Assembly (NCBI GenBank): GCA_028554645.1
Contig: JAQOOI010000012.1
Coordinates: forward strand, 496,001 to 560,000
Length of the DNA: 64,000 nucleotides
Direction: 5' to 3'
DNA from: Omphalotus guepiniiformis
Lineage: Eukaryota; Basidiomycota; Agaricomycetes; Agaricales; Omphalotaceae
Below the pieces are notes generated by a model, which worked only from the letters and a program-made list of their open reading frames with translations, was not told the origin of the DNA and made no database searches. Both the position numbers and the translations under genes were made by a program. Below, in pieces: positions 29,501 to 40,672 of this stretch. The first letter of the stretch is position 1, and every line of letters starts with the position of its first letter.

Positions 29501-32500
29501 CTCTCAAGCTTCTTATGGGCGTACCATCATCCACAACACTCTGTAGGACAGGAGTTGATTGTCCAGCCTGTGAAGGAGGTGAAAGCGTTGCGCTCGGGTC
29601 AACACTAGGAACTCGAACGGGGCCTTGAGCAATCGAAGAGGTCGAGGGTGACGAACGAGACGAAGACAACAACACTTCCGATCCTGAAGGTGTACCGACT
29701 GTCATAGGCTTTCGCAAATCGGGACTCGATTCTACAGATCGTGAAGGGGGTGAAGAGAATGCGCTCTGACTGACAACGGCGGCAGGAACGCTAGTAGACG
29801 GAATCACATCTTGAGCGGCTGTAGTCGACGAAGGAGCGTCGGATTCCGTACCACTAAGACTAGTGGGAACGGTTGTAATCGAAGTTGACGAAGGAGATGG
29901 CGATAGCCGCTCTCCTAAGCTTGAAGGTGTATTGACTTCCGTACCACTCTGCAAAGCAGGACTTTGCTGTCGGGATTTCGGGGGAGATGTGAGAAATGTG
30001 CTCGAACCAACATCATGGTTGGGAATACTAGTGGGCCGAACAAGCTCTGAACCAGTTGTAATCGACATCGACAAAGGGGCCTCAGACAGTAACTCTTCTG
30101 GACTAGAGGGTGTGCCAGTTGACGCAGTGCTCTGCAGAACGGGACTCTGTTGTCGAGACTTCGAAGGAGGTGAACGATAGATGCCCGAATCAACATCGGA
30201 GGCGAGCACACTGGTGGACTGAACAAGCTCTGGACTAGGTGTCGTCGAAGTCAACAAAGCGGACTCAGACACTGACTCCCTGGAACTTGAAGGTGTGCCA
30301 ATTGTCGCAGAGCTCTGCAGAACAGGGCGCGATTGTCGAGACTTTGAGGGACCCGACAAGGAAGTGCGTGGGTCAAGTTCAACAGGGTCTTGAGCTATGG
30401 AGCTTGTAGTCGACGACAACAAAGGAGTTGAAGACAATACCTCTCGTGAGCCGGGAGGTGTGTCCATCTTGATAACATTCTGCAGAACAGGACTCGGTTG
30501 TCGAGTGTCTAAGTTAGTGATAATCTTCAGAGCAGGACTCGGTTGTCTGGACCGCGAGCGCTGTGATAGCGAAGTGCTCGGGCTAGCGATGGAGGCCGGG
30601 GTACTAGTAGGCAGACCAAATTCTTGATCAGCAACAGTCTCTGTCTCCTCTATCGACGAAGGTACCTGTTCCTCAGGCCCATGATGAGCGTCAACCTTCG
30701 TAAGGGGGTGCAAGTCAGGACTTGGCTGTCGGGATTTGGAGGGAGGCGAGAAAGAAGGGCTCGGATTGACACCGGACGTAGAGGGAGTTGAGAAAACCTG
30801 CGGGACAGTCGAGGTTGAAGGTGAATTCAACGAAGGAGACGGAGATGAGAAACCTCTTGAACCGGGAGGCGTGCCAAATTTTGAAAATTTCTGCGACCCC
30901 AGACTCGACTGTCGATGACCAACAGCAGCATGATTACCGGAAGTGTTTAAAGAAGGAGACCACACCGGTAGTGGTGGCGAGATCCTATTAGAGAACGGAG
31001 AATTCTCAGCATGAGGCGGAGGAGTGAAAACCCTCTCTCTCAGAAGGGATAATGACGACGCAGGTGAACCATTGGACATGGGAGAAGTAATCTCAGCAAG
31101 TATACGCGTGGTTTGCTTCTGAGACGAGGTTAGATTGCGAGATGGTGTAGATGGTATACCCCTCCTTATAAACACCTCCTCCTCCTCCCTTTCCTGCGAT
31201 AGTGGATCCTCCTCGTCACTCTCCTCATCCAGCTCGACCTCTGCCATGTTCATAACAGTAGCTTCTCCATCAACCAGAAGGGGTGATGCCATTTCTGCTC
31301 CATGTGTTACTTGTTCTCGAGCGAAAGGAGAAGCTTGAGATGAGGTTCCCCAAGCGACGGAGGCCTCTTCTTCTGTCTCCTGCGGATCCCCGCCTACATC
31401 GCTATCAGCAGTTTCCGACTCAATATCTGAATACGCGTCATAAAGTGAGTTCAATGTGTCGTTCTCTCCCGGTGCTTCAAGTTCGTCATCTTCCTCGACT
31501 TCTGGACTGTTTGAAAGATATGCAAGCTTCGCCGTCACGTCGATCGTATCATCGTTCTCGTGAATGAGTGATGAGGTACCCTGTAGCTCTGCATCTGTGA
31601 AACCCGGCACGCCGATATTTAGGGGCGACTTCTTCAAAGTATCCAAGAACTCGAGAGGACTAGCAACGCTTCTCTTCCACGCGTCTCTAACATCATCCTC
31701 GAGCTCACCGGCAATTTCGCCTTTAGCCTCATCTACAACAAGCGAAAGACGACGCGTCTCGGACGCGTCCGACTGCGCCTGAGCTCGTGTCAATGGAGGT
31801 TTGCCTATGAAGACGGCCGTCTCCCGGTTTTCTGAATCCCACCTTGACGTTGGACCAGTCAGATCCTCGTCTAGTTCCGGTTGATTGTCGTCAATCACAT
31901 CGCGACTTTCGTGGGTAGAGACCGGTATCTGCGCCACAGACGCCGTGCTCTCGCCCCTATGTTCGTGCTCCGCGTCATGCATCCACAGGCCATAAGGCTT
32001 CTCTTCTCCTTTCTTCTCCTGATGGTATTCGGTGGGAGAGTCCAGCGTCATGTCGAGTTCTGCAGGTTCTTCGTCCGGGAAGAAGGATGCCTGCGCAAAA
32101 GGCGAAGGTGATTCGGGAATCCGTGGAACGAAAGCACCTCCGATACGCGGAGACATCATCCCCATTCCTGCATTCATGGCAATCTTAGATGATGGACTGC
32201 CCAGAGGAAATGACAGAAGCTCAAAAGTGGAGGATAGCGCGGGGCTCCTCGGAGGTGAAAGAGCCATCGGGGATGGGGAGACCCATTGGGAGCTGGGAGT
32301 ACCAACAGAATCGTAAAAGCCAGAGTCTTGGTATTTATGGAAAGAATGCCGGTCGGTGTTGTGTGATTGAGAATGAGAGTATTGAAGAAAGGAAAGGTGT
32401 TTGAGCTGCAGGTCTGAAAAATCAACGGGGGAAAGGAGGCCTGTATGAGGACTTTGTGGTGGTGGATTCTCAAAATCTCGAGCGAAAGGATCGTCGTGAT

Positions 32501-32792
32501 GGGCCAATTCGGATGGCAACAAGTTGCCGCCTATATTCAAATCCGCATCATTATTTTGGACAGGCGCAGACTCGTTCTGGATTTCTTTCGGCACATCTAG
32601 AGAGGGCTCATCATCACTGACTGCTTCATATGACAAGTCATCCTCCTCATATTCTTCGTCGTCCGAGCCGATTACATCCTTCAATGCCAATAACAAGCTG
32701 GCTGTCTTAGGCGAACGAGGAGGCGACCGTATGGACGCAAAAACGGCAGAAGGAGGTGTTTCCGGTAATATCTTCACAGTGGGTGCCTTCAT
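26525..32792 (-). CDS. Very large protein: disordered N-terminus, ankyrin-like repeats and a ClpB/Hsp100-type AAA+ domain
   Basis: Exon 1 (32792-29262) alone encodes 1177 residues. It ends LRPLRL and splices in phase 0 to STIITHFTPVPIVASP. Further exons run in frame to a Ser-rich segment, ankyrin-like text (PALLFAIASDDPEEVQRVL; LGIVKVLLGHGADP) and an AAA+ module. The module holds YKLIGQDRALEQLFRVL, Walker A FLCGPSGHGKTLLAHQ (split by introns), Walker B RRCVVVLDEIEK, sensor 1 NVIWVGTSNIGND and a C-terminal small domain ending at 26525. The total is roughly 2000 residues. The N-terminus is acidic, Ser/Pro-rich and carries a degenerate repeat around SKSRQxSPxLQ. The ankyrin-then-Hsp100 order recalls metazoan CLPB/Skd3, but the long disordered N-terminus with no evident presequence argues against a simple mitochondrial disaggregase. 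Joining exon 1 to the rest rests on frame-compatible splice sites. Confidence 0.75.
29560..30760 (-). repeat. Degenerate tandem repeat coding for SKSRQxSPxLQ-type units
   Basis: Inside exon 1 of the ankyrin/AAA+ gene, units of roughly 50-65 codons recur. Each has a core like PPSKSRQQSPVLQS, then TPSS or TPPGSRE, then a Ser/Thr-rich spacer. I count about seven recognisable cores (for example KSRQPSPDLH, RSRQPSPALK, KSRQSRPVLQ, KSRQQSPVLQ, KSRQQSPALQ, RSVESSPDLR, QAGQSTPVLQ). Repeat number is likely to vary between strains. Confidence 0.65.
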
Positions 32793-33476
32793 GGCTCTGG
32801 CCTCGATCAGAGTTTCTTCGTTTAGACTCCATTCAGACTGCGTATGGAGGAAATTACAGCGATCCTCTCCAAATATGCAACGGCCCGCCTTGTGAAACTG
32901 ACACGGTTTCGCTGCAATTATTGAAGTTTAGTAAGGCGACTGTAGAATCACAATGCACTTACTCTTCACTCTCCATGAAGGGTTGGCCGTTACAGACATT
33001 AGTTATACATTCGTCAAGGACGACTGAAAGTTTTGAAGTTTAAGCGCTCACAGCAGTTCCTTCTTTGGGTTTCAACCGCTCTCACGACCAATATATGATC
33101 ATGTGACGAAGGCGCGTTGTCTCAGACGCGTCAGGACGCGCTTTCCTGGCTGATTGTTACATCAATGAATAGCAAATCCTAGCAAATCTTCTTCGTAGGC
33201 CTATAAGGTATACTTGATATCGCATGTACCAATTCTTACAGCTCAAATCTCAACTTTTACTTATGTGGCTAGTCTCGAAGCTGCCATGCACGGTGTCCGG
33301 ACCGGAGTACTTACCGCCGGCAGCTTACCTCACCATTCGATGCGACATTCGCTGGGTGGCTCTAGCCAGTCTCAACGCCCTCAGCTCTGGTGAGATAAAT
33401 AACGATATTCATTACTTTTTCTTATACTTCTTTCTAATGAAACCAGGACTTTCTCAACAAAGCAGGATTATCGTGA
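32793..33476. other. Divergent intergenic region
   Basis: Separates the ankyrin/AAA+ gene (-) from the F-box gene (+). It contains ACGCGT at 33126-33131 with a nearby GACGCGC, resembling fungal MCB (MBF) sites, and a TATAAG near 33203. Short frames here look non-coding. Confidence 0.4.
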
Positions 33477-34709
33477 ATGGATGAGCTGGCTGTCCTTCCT
33501 CAAGAGCTCATCGACCATATCATCGACTTCTTGCAGGACTCCCAAGCTGATTTGTTATCCTGCGCAAAAGTCAGCCGAGCATGGCTACCACAAAGTCGGA
33601 AACATATCTTCTCGTCTGTCCGTGCACATATTCCTATTCAACTTTGCCAACTTGCGGCTCAATCTTTCACCCATAAAACCCCATATCTTTCGACGCTGGT
33701 TCACTCTTTTCGGGTTGACTTCAATACGAAGATTCACTGCGACCCTTCTTGCTCATATGCTGCTCCGATCTTAAAAGATGTGCTGTCAGGTTCAAATTTT
33801 TCTCATTTGCGACGATTGTTCATCTCCTACCTGAGCATGACAGACGATATGGATCCTCCTTATCTGCTACCCACCGCGATTGCTACGCTAACATCTCTTG
33901 AACACTGCACCTTCTCACATTTCGACATCACTACGCTCCAACAGTTCCTCATCCTCCCCACTCGTTCTACTTCGCTTCGTTCACTGGCCGTACACGACGT
34001 GTCAGTGTGGACAAGTTCCGCTGATGATCACCACCAACCAACTGATGCCGACATTACGCACATCCGGTCATTGCTTGACGCATCCACAGGGCGAATACAC
34101 CTCACTGCGTTAGATTTCAGTGATATCATGTGTTCTTCGCTGATGGACATGTTGTTTTCTTGGCCAAATGCATGCTTTCCGTGGCATTGTTTCCGTAAAA
34201 TATTTCTTGATCAACCTCATCCTCGATTTAGAGAAACGTTACAGGAACTCGGCCCATCCCTAACTCATCTCGGCTGCTCATGCAGCTCAATTCGACCTAA
34301 CCTAGACCTGCTAAATGAATCCGTTTTACCTGCCCTCACTCATCTCAATATTATGAGCGACTCTTGGCCTTGGGGATCCGATTTCTTTCGCGATGTCTTG
34401 GTACACCTCATCACTGAAGCACCCTTCAAGAAGCTCACTCATCTAGTAATATTGGCGTTCGAGGGAAAGGTCACTAAACAAATTCCAGCTAGCATGGACA
34501 GTGTCTTAGCCAGATTTGCCAAGGCAACGCCCAGTTTGAGACGTATCCTCGTCGTACTTCAGTTCGAAGAGAATGAAATTCACGAAGAGGAGATGATTTG
34601 GCTCTTGAAATGCCTTCCAAAGACGGTAGCGACCGATCTCCTTGAAGTTACCCACAGGAGTCGATTTGAGTGCGAGAGTCTGTACTGGGAAGATGTGTGT
34701 CCTTGGTAG
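33477..34709 (+). CDS. F-box domain protein (Agaricomycete expanded family)
   Basis: One exon of 410 codons. The F-box is at the N-terminus, residues about 5-50: VLPQELIDHIIDFLQDS, then DLLSCAKVSRAWLPQSRKHIF. The rest is a Leu-rich region of weak repeats (LRRLFISYLS, LTSLEHCTFSHFD, LRSLAVHDVS, LTALDFSDI, LTHLGCSCSS, LTHLNIMSD), as in F-box proteins with degenerate LRR-like C-termini that are hugely expanded in mushroom genomes. By family it would dock on Skp1 and recruit a substrate. Nothing shows which one. The start is the first ATG, 5 residues before the F-box. Confidence 0.82.
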   Translation: MDELAVLPQELIDHIIDFLQDSQADLLSCAKVSRAWLPQSRKHIFSSVRAHIPIQLCQLAAQSFTHKTPYLSTLVHSFRVDFNTKIHCDPSCSYAAPILKDVLSGSNFSHLRRLFISYLSMTDDMDPPYLLPTAIATLTSLEHCTFSHFDITTLQQFLILPTRSTSLRSLAVHDVSVWTSSADDHHQPTDADITHIRSLLDASTGRIHLTALDFSDIMCSSLMDMLFSWPNACFPWHCFRKIFLDQPHPRFRETLQELGPSLTHLGCSCSSIRPNLDLLNESVLPALTHLNIMSDSWPWGSDFFRDVLVHLITEAPFKKLTHLVILAFEGKVTKQIPASMDSVLARFAKATPSLRRILVVLQFEENEIHEEEMIWLLKCLPKTVATDLLEVTHRSRFECESLYWEDVCPW

Positions 34710-34879
34710 GCGCATATACGACACCGTCGACACATTATCTTGTATTCACCTTGTCGATGCTACTTGTTCGTTGTCTGAACTGTGTTTGTAGTTTTTGTGA
34801 TATCATAACGTTCAATGGTGCTATGAACATTATTGTTCCAAGAACATCGTCCATATTCGAACTGAGATCCCTTTCGGCA

Positions 34880-35430
34880 AAGCAAGCCAGCTTCTTGCGG
34901 CTATTATATTTCCAAATTCATAATACGCTAAGCATTCAACTTGCCACTTCAGAACAAAAATGGATTCTCAGAAACAAGCCTTTTGCAGGTCAAATTCATG
35001 ACTTACGAATAATCTGGTAATCAGTCCTTGCGGGAACGTCAGGAACAACCAACTCGACAAAGCCAGTGCTCAAGTCGAAGTGCTGAGGGTCGGCGATGAA
35101 TCTACTAGGCTAACTGTCATAACAGAACCGATTAATATTCGCAGAACACGGCCGCAAAATTGCAAGACTTACGTCCGGTGTTGAGACCGCCTTTAACCAG
35201 CTGAACACTTCCATCCAGCATTGGATTCATTGGACGTTTCGTCAGCGAGGATCCTTATAGAACGAAAGGAACGCGTTTTTGTGGTAAGAAACGCTTTCGA
35301 ATAACGATTTCGCCGGAAAACACTCACCAGAGTCACCACTGAGACCATCTGATCGACAGTCCAAATAGTCCCAGTGGTCGGAGAAAGCTTGCTAGAGGAT
35401 GTATGGCTGGAGACGTGATGTGTAGACAAG
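34880..35430 (-). pseudogene. Decayed Kre9/Knh1-like secreted protein gene
   Basis: Pieces of the same family as the gene at 17892 appear in the right order on the minus strand. They are SPTTGTIWTVDQMVSV (about 35380-35330), then MLDGSVQLVKGGLNTG (about 35225-35170), DPQHFDLSTGFVELVVPDVP (about 35095-35030) and a faint LFAERDLSSNM in place of LFGDSGN (about 34885). The VTW codon that hosts the first intron reads as VTL with an extra base. The second piece needs a frame change, the third does not join in phase, and no signal peptide is evident upstream. I read it as a pseudogene. Confidence 0.5.
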
Positions 35431-37641
35431 GTCAGCTCCGGAGTCGGCCTGAAACTGAGTGCGATGCGAGTTACGAGTTTATATTGTATTAACTGTTGGA
35501 GAATACGGTCAAAAAACAGAGCGTGAAAGTCGGAATACTGAACTTGAATATTTTGAACAAGCCTTTGATCATCGCGATCATATTATTGTTCCAGCCTGAT
35601 AAGATTGGTATGAAAGGAAGTCGAAGGAAAATCTGTTGCTGTTTTCTTCGCTCTTTGCATTGTATAGTGGACAAGAACGTCTCATCGTTAACTTCTGGAG
35701 AATCATAGTTGCTTCGCTATTCGCAAATGAGCCTAGCGAAGTCCGAGTTTGCGAAATTTGCCTGTTCAAAAAAAGTTGAGTGGAACGAATCGACGAGATT
35801 TCGGGGACAAACCATGCATTCAATTTTTGTGTTCTTGAGAACTCCCATTACATCGATTAATATTTGAGCTCCTGGGTGAATTATCTACAAACGAGATGAT
35901 CCGTCCAGCCAGGAATGCACGGGCAAAATTCTTCAGGCATCAGAAGGCCTTGAGAGGGTGCGTCCAAGGTGCGTCGATCATTTCCTGTCCTTGCGCCTGG
36001 ACTTGAGCTTGAAGAGTTATTCACCGTTCGAGAATCGAGTGCAAAATATTTTTGAGTTGCGAATGCAGTACAGAGCGACCAAAAAAATTGCTTAGTGCTA
36101 TGGCGGAGTTGAGTGAAGAAATACGGCACCGTCATGGTGGCGTTCGAGCGAAATGTGGCTTCGTCTCTGCACTCACCATCACGCTCAGTCCTTTCGTCCC
36201 TTGGTTATTGACAGCCTGAAGATCACAGGCTCTGCATCCTACGACGCTATCCCAAGCTGTTCATACAGAGGATGAACATCGCTGAATTAACTGAAACCTT
36301 GCTCATTGATTCAGAACCATTGTCGACAGTTGGTCACCGGCCTATTTTTCGCTCGAGAGTCATTCGTTAATTTGGCGGCTTTCATATCTTCAGGGTGGCT
36401 GCTGTATTAGACTTTCCATTGAGGTCTGTGTAGTTATCGCCACCTGCAGTGTTTTTGACTGATTCTTCAGGCTTTCAGGCAAACAGGTGTCCTTGAAAGT
36501 GTCGACTTCGCCTTGAAGCTCAACTTTGCATTGGTCTTGCTCCCGATATACCACGCCAGTACAGAAATTACTCTGAACGACTACAGTGGCAGAGTGAACA
36601 GTGACTACTCTCTCGAGTTCATCACATTTGGCCTTCTCATGTCCCACAATGTCGGCTCCGGGAAAATTAGCGAAACACACCTTTCATTTGAAAAAGGTAG
36701 CTGTTATGTTGGATTCTGCTTCACTTCGACCTGTCGCTGAACAGACTTGCATCTACTTCCATAGAAACATTTGCACCACCGTGGAATCTGCCGAGCAAAC
36801 GGCGGGGAAGGATTTTCGGAGGACAGGGTTCCAATATATGGGAATTTCTGTGTGTATCTGGATACTGTGCTCCTGGGCGTAATTGAATTGTTCTGTTCCA
36901 GGGTATTCTGATGTTGCCGTCACCCCACTCGCCACCACCGTCTATCACCGTGAACTTGGTACACAGGCCAGGTTAGGTTTGTTGGAATCACATATCGATG
37001 TTTGGCTCTTGGTGCCAATACATGAAGTACACCTGGACACCATCATTCTGGGGGTGAACTGAAGCTCGAGCTAGTGACTCATCAGTACACGCCATCACAG
37101 ATAATCACATGACCCGCTCGGACCACTTTGGCAGAGGGCGATCTCAGGAATCGGAATCGTGTGCGTTCCCCGAAAGGCCAAAAGGGTCCCAGAATGATCC
37201 TCGAAAGACACGAAGGCGTCCCAGTGATCTTTTGCCCCATATCGAATCGTTTCTTGAAAGATAAAACAAGTTGAAGGGTTGACACATTGACGATGCGGAA
37301 ATGCGGAGGAAGCCCTGGAAGCTGGCAGAGACGACTCGTTACTGGATGGACACCCAAGATCGATGAAGTGTTCATTTTTCTCCATTCGCGGCCATTTTGG
37401 AGGAATGAAGGCTCACATCAAACGAGAATGTAGTTTGAAAAATGGAAGCGTTGGTTTGTAAAATTCCAGTGTAGGTTTCGGCATATTCCTGCGTGTACGT
37501 TATTCTCCTAGGATTGTGAAATATTTTGCTGATAAAAATAACAGCTCCGTGCCATACATGGTCTTGTCGTTTTCCTTATAAGCCCTTCAATCGCTGTCAC
37601 TTTCACTAGAACTCTTCTTCCCACATTCCCTTGAAACTACA
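35431..37641. other. Poorly resolved region with possible degraded coding pieces
   Basis: The minus strand carries three frames that look partly coding: 37095-37385 (YGAKDHWDAFVSFEDHSG), 36753-36938 (EYPGTEQFNYAQEHSIQIHT) and 36390-36680 (several Cys; KCDELERVVTVHSATVVVQS). They could be exons or remains of one secreted Cys-containing protein. The junctions I tried do not keep frame, and I do not recognise a family. Nothing else is supportable. Confidence 0.3.
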
Positions 37642-38152
37642 ATGTCGTGCGTAGCATTTTTTTCTCTCGACTTTCGGTTCTTTGAATGAACATAATTGGC
37701 AGTGCCACTCGCTCTTCTTACAGAACACAACGGTCTGACTCTGGTCACCCCTACAGACGTAGAGGCTTTGTTGACAACGAAGTTCCGCTTGTTGAGTGGA
37801 CTAATGACAACAAAGTTCTTCATTTGAATCCACCTCCTCAGGTTGCTGTTCCCATGGTATGTTGATCGCCAACTTTCCTTCGTCAGCTCTTAACATTATT
37901 GATCATATTCAGCCGGTCGCACCTCATACTGGCTTTGCTCAAGGAGCAGATGAAGCAGGGGATAATGAAGATCTGCGGTATCTGTTCATCGTAAGCTCTG
38001 ATTTACTTCTTACAACAGTAATTCACTGATAGCTTACTATCGTCGCTTGGCAGGTGGTTTTTGCCAACTTCTTGTTCGCAACCATCCGATTCGTCGTCAC
38101 TCATATTCTTATTGAACGTGTTCAAGTGGGGATGAACTTTGCCGCCGAATGA
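37642..38152 (+). CDS. Small single-pass membrane protein, unknown function
   Basis: Too fragmented by introns to show as one open frame. The start ATG at 37642 gives a two-codon exon (ATG TC), spliced from GTGCGT at 37647 to the acceptor at about 37722. It reads MSTQRSDSGHPYRRRGFVDN, then LVEWTNDNKVLHLNPPPQVA. Intron 2 follows VPM and exon 3 reads PVAPHTGFAQGADEAGDNED to LRYLFI. Exon 4 gives VVFANFLFATIRFVVTHILI and stops after NFAAE at 38152. All junctions keep frame and have normal fungal signals. The product is about 110 residues with one C-terminal hydrophobic helix, so it may be tail-anchored. I do not recognise the family. Confidence 0.55.
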
Positions 38153-38640
38153 ATCAACCATCTGCATACTCAACTAGTTCTACGTATTCGAATCTGTGTG
38201 TTCTCGCAATTCTTGTGCTCATCCGGCCTGTCTTTGACCACCACCATACAGTTATCAGACTTCTTTATGAACCTTTGGAGGTCAAACTTGCTCAGCTCAT
38301 TCTTATTTTGCGATCTCAAATTAAATAAAACAAGTGACCTTACCTTGTGTGAGCACATCTTGTTTGTCATACCGAAGTAGTCCCGTCAAGGCCAAATTTC
38401 TTAGCTTACAAGTAATTAGATACATGCTACTTATACAGAATCAAACTATCAGTGAACTAATGGTGTGCAGGGCGTAAACCGTGACGAAAAGACAGATGTA
38501 AGTACACGGGCACGCGTTTGTCATTTGAGCGAGCCGCCCGCCCGCCCGTGCACGTCTGTGCCCACGAGTTCCATCACTTGTTGTCCAAGAGAAACAAATG
38601 GTGTTTTGATTACGAGCTGCCACCTTCTATCTGAACCATG
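38153..38640. other. Intergenic
   Basis: No coding frame. A GC-rich patch with repeated GCCC/CCGC units lies at about 38530-38560. This is presumably the promoter region of the MFS gene relic. Confidence 0.4.
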
Positions 38641-40203
38641 GCCACTGTCGAGCTCATCAACCTGTCCAGGACAAACACTGATATTGACTACAAGTAAGTG
38701 TCATGCTACTAGTACACTTCGTGTTTCAATGATTGCTGACTGAATAAATAGTAATGAGTCACTTCAACTCGCAAGCTCGACGTTGGAAGGGGAAACCCCT
38801 CGTTTTCAAGTGCAATTGCCAGGACCTAGTATTAGGCCATCTTTTCAGAGCTTGCACTCCACTCACGCTAAGTACAGACATGGCGCAGTCACCGAGCACC
38901 GTCAGTTACACTGCTGTGGATCTTGCCACTCAAGTGAATGCTGAGCCTGAAAATGCTGTCTCTTTGCCCCCGGCGGTATGTACATATCTCCCAACCACGT
39001 TTTCGCTCCCATACTTACTTTGAGAATCGTCTATAGGACAAAGGCTTTGATGCATGGGCATATCTGATCAGTGGTTGGTTCATCGAGTTCATCGTATGGT
39101 AAGTACGGCAGGTTCATCACACACTCGATTGTTTACATTCTCAACTCAATGACTGGTGCGATTGTCAAGGTCTTTGCCCTTTTCCTTTGGTGTTTTTATC
39201 AACTATTACACTGCGAACGGCTTCAGAAAAAGCTCCTCAAGCTCCCTTGCCATTGTAGGGTCTCTCATGTCTGAGAACAACTTTACTCTCGATGGTGAGC
39301 TCTCCAAACACTTAGACACTGGCATCAACGTGACATTTTTCATAGGCAGTGTTGTTTCTAGTCATATCATTAATGTGCATCCCATTCCTCAAGCCTAGAG
39401 CCCCAGTCGCCCAAGTTGTGGGTCCACAATTGTTCAACATGGAATTCATGGCATATAGTCCTTTCTGGATCCTCTTTGTAGCAAACCTGCTGCAGGCGCT
39501 GGGTAGTTACCTACCCATCTTATACATACCCTGTAAATCTCTTCACAACTTCTGTACCACTGACAGCTAACTCTGACTCTACGACAGCCTTTGCCTCCGA
39601 TCTGAATCCCGGTAATGCATCCGGAACATTGGCAGTATCTTTGATGAATGGTGTGTCGATCTAGATCTTGGCTTGATGGCGCCCACATTTCATGATGATT
39701 CAACAATCTCACCTTGATCTACTGTAACAGGCGCATCTGCACCAGGTCTGATTTTCATGGGATGGCTCTCAGATTGTCGTGATGTGCGCCTCTCCATCAT
39801 CCTCTCCTCTGTCGGTTTGGGACTTGCAGTATTACTTCTATGGGGATTTGCAGGAAATTTTGCTTTGCTGTTTGCTTTTTCTTGTATCTATGGATTTGTA
39901 GCACTGAGTTGGGGAGCACTGTGGCCGAAATTTGTGGCTACGGCTGACAGTGGCAATCCTCGACAAGCTTCCACCTTGATATGTATTTTTGAAGCTGGTA
40001 CGCCCAAAATTCATGCATCTTTTTGAATTGTTCCTGATATGGTGTTGGCACACTTAGGAAAGGGCATAGGAAATGCGTTGTCAGCTCCTATTGCATCTGC
40101 GTTGCTGCATCCATGGCACTTCACGAACAAGACGTCCTTGGGATATGGGCTTAAGGGCTATGTAAGTTGAGCCTGATTTGTCTTCTAGATGTTTTCTTAC
40201 CTG
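38641..40203 (+). pseudogene. MFS transporter (monocarboxylate-permease type), internally deleted and cut by a retrotransposon
   Basis: The recognisable gene starts at 38881 (MAQSPSTVSYTAVDLATQ) and reads SLPPA, DKGFDAWAYLISGWFIEF and SFAFSFGVFINYYTANGF, which is transmembrane helix 1 of the family. After AIVGSLMS the text jumps to VLFLVISLMCIPFLKPRAP, the middle loop. Helix 7 onward follows: MAYSPFWILFVANLLQALG, TFASDLNPGNASGTLAVSL, ASAPGLIFMGWLSD and GFVALSWGALWPKFVATADS, ending GKGIGNALSAPI / GYGLKGY. Helices 2-6 are therefore missing. The last exon is entered only about 11 nt before LTR A1 begins at 40204, so the end is lost. Upstream (38641-38820) a second N-terminus-like piece (MATVELINLSRTNTDIDY, then LASSTLEGETPRFQVQLP) does not join in frame and may be left from a tandem copy. 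Confidence 0.7.
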
Positions 40204-40656
40204 TGTCAGCAACTCGAGTTATTAAACTCAAATAACCAAACACAATGATCTTAGTTTCACACGAGTAAGAGAAAAGCAGAAAGTGGAATTGAGAAAAGAG
40301 ACGATACAAGGAAGTATGCTAAGTACAAGTCTAAACTCGAGGAGTTATTGACAAGATCGAAGCTAAAGAAATATCTACCTAAGCGGACTTGTTATATACG
40401 TAAATAAAACCCTAAACCCTGGGCTATAACCCTTGACTAATCCACCGTGTGTCTACCATGAGTTCGATCGCCTCAAGTGTTTCATTAATGATCGTGATCG
40501 CCTTGAGGTCTACATGCTTGATCTCGATCATCATGCTACCTACGTGTGTATTTAATATAACCCTAGATCTATAACTTAAGATGCTATCTACTGATAATAA
40601 AAGTGTCTATATATACAAACAATGAGATAAGATGAAAAAAGAAAACGTTCGTAACA
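40204..40656 (-). repeat. LTR of element A1 (3' LTR, 453 bp)
   Basis: Starts TGTCAGCAACTCGAG and ends CGTTCGTAACA on the plus strand, so it has TG..CA ends with a short inverted match (TGTTACG in the element's orientation). It is nearly identical to 46784-47235. The right edge is followed by the polypurine tract. Confidence 0.85.
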
Positions 40657-40672
40657 TGACCCCCTCCTTAGG
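40657..40672 (-). other. Polypurine tract of element A1
   Basis: In the element's orientation the tract ends AAGGAGGGGGTCA directly before the LTR start TGTTACG. This is the expected primer site for plus-strand DNA synthesis. The same tract precedes the A2 LTR at 47236-47251. Confidence 0.7.

Noticed and set aside
40385..40435. Telomere-like CCCTAAACCCT in the LTR of A1 and A2
   Set aside because: Only about one and a half units, present in both LTR copies as ordinary LTR sequence; no telomeric array.
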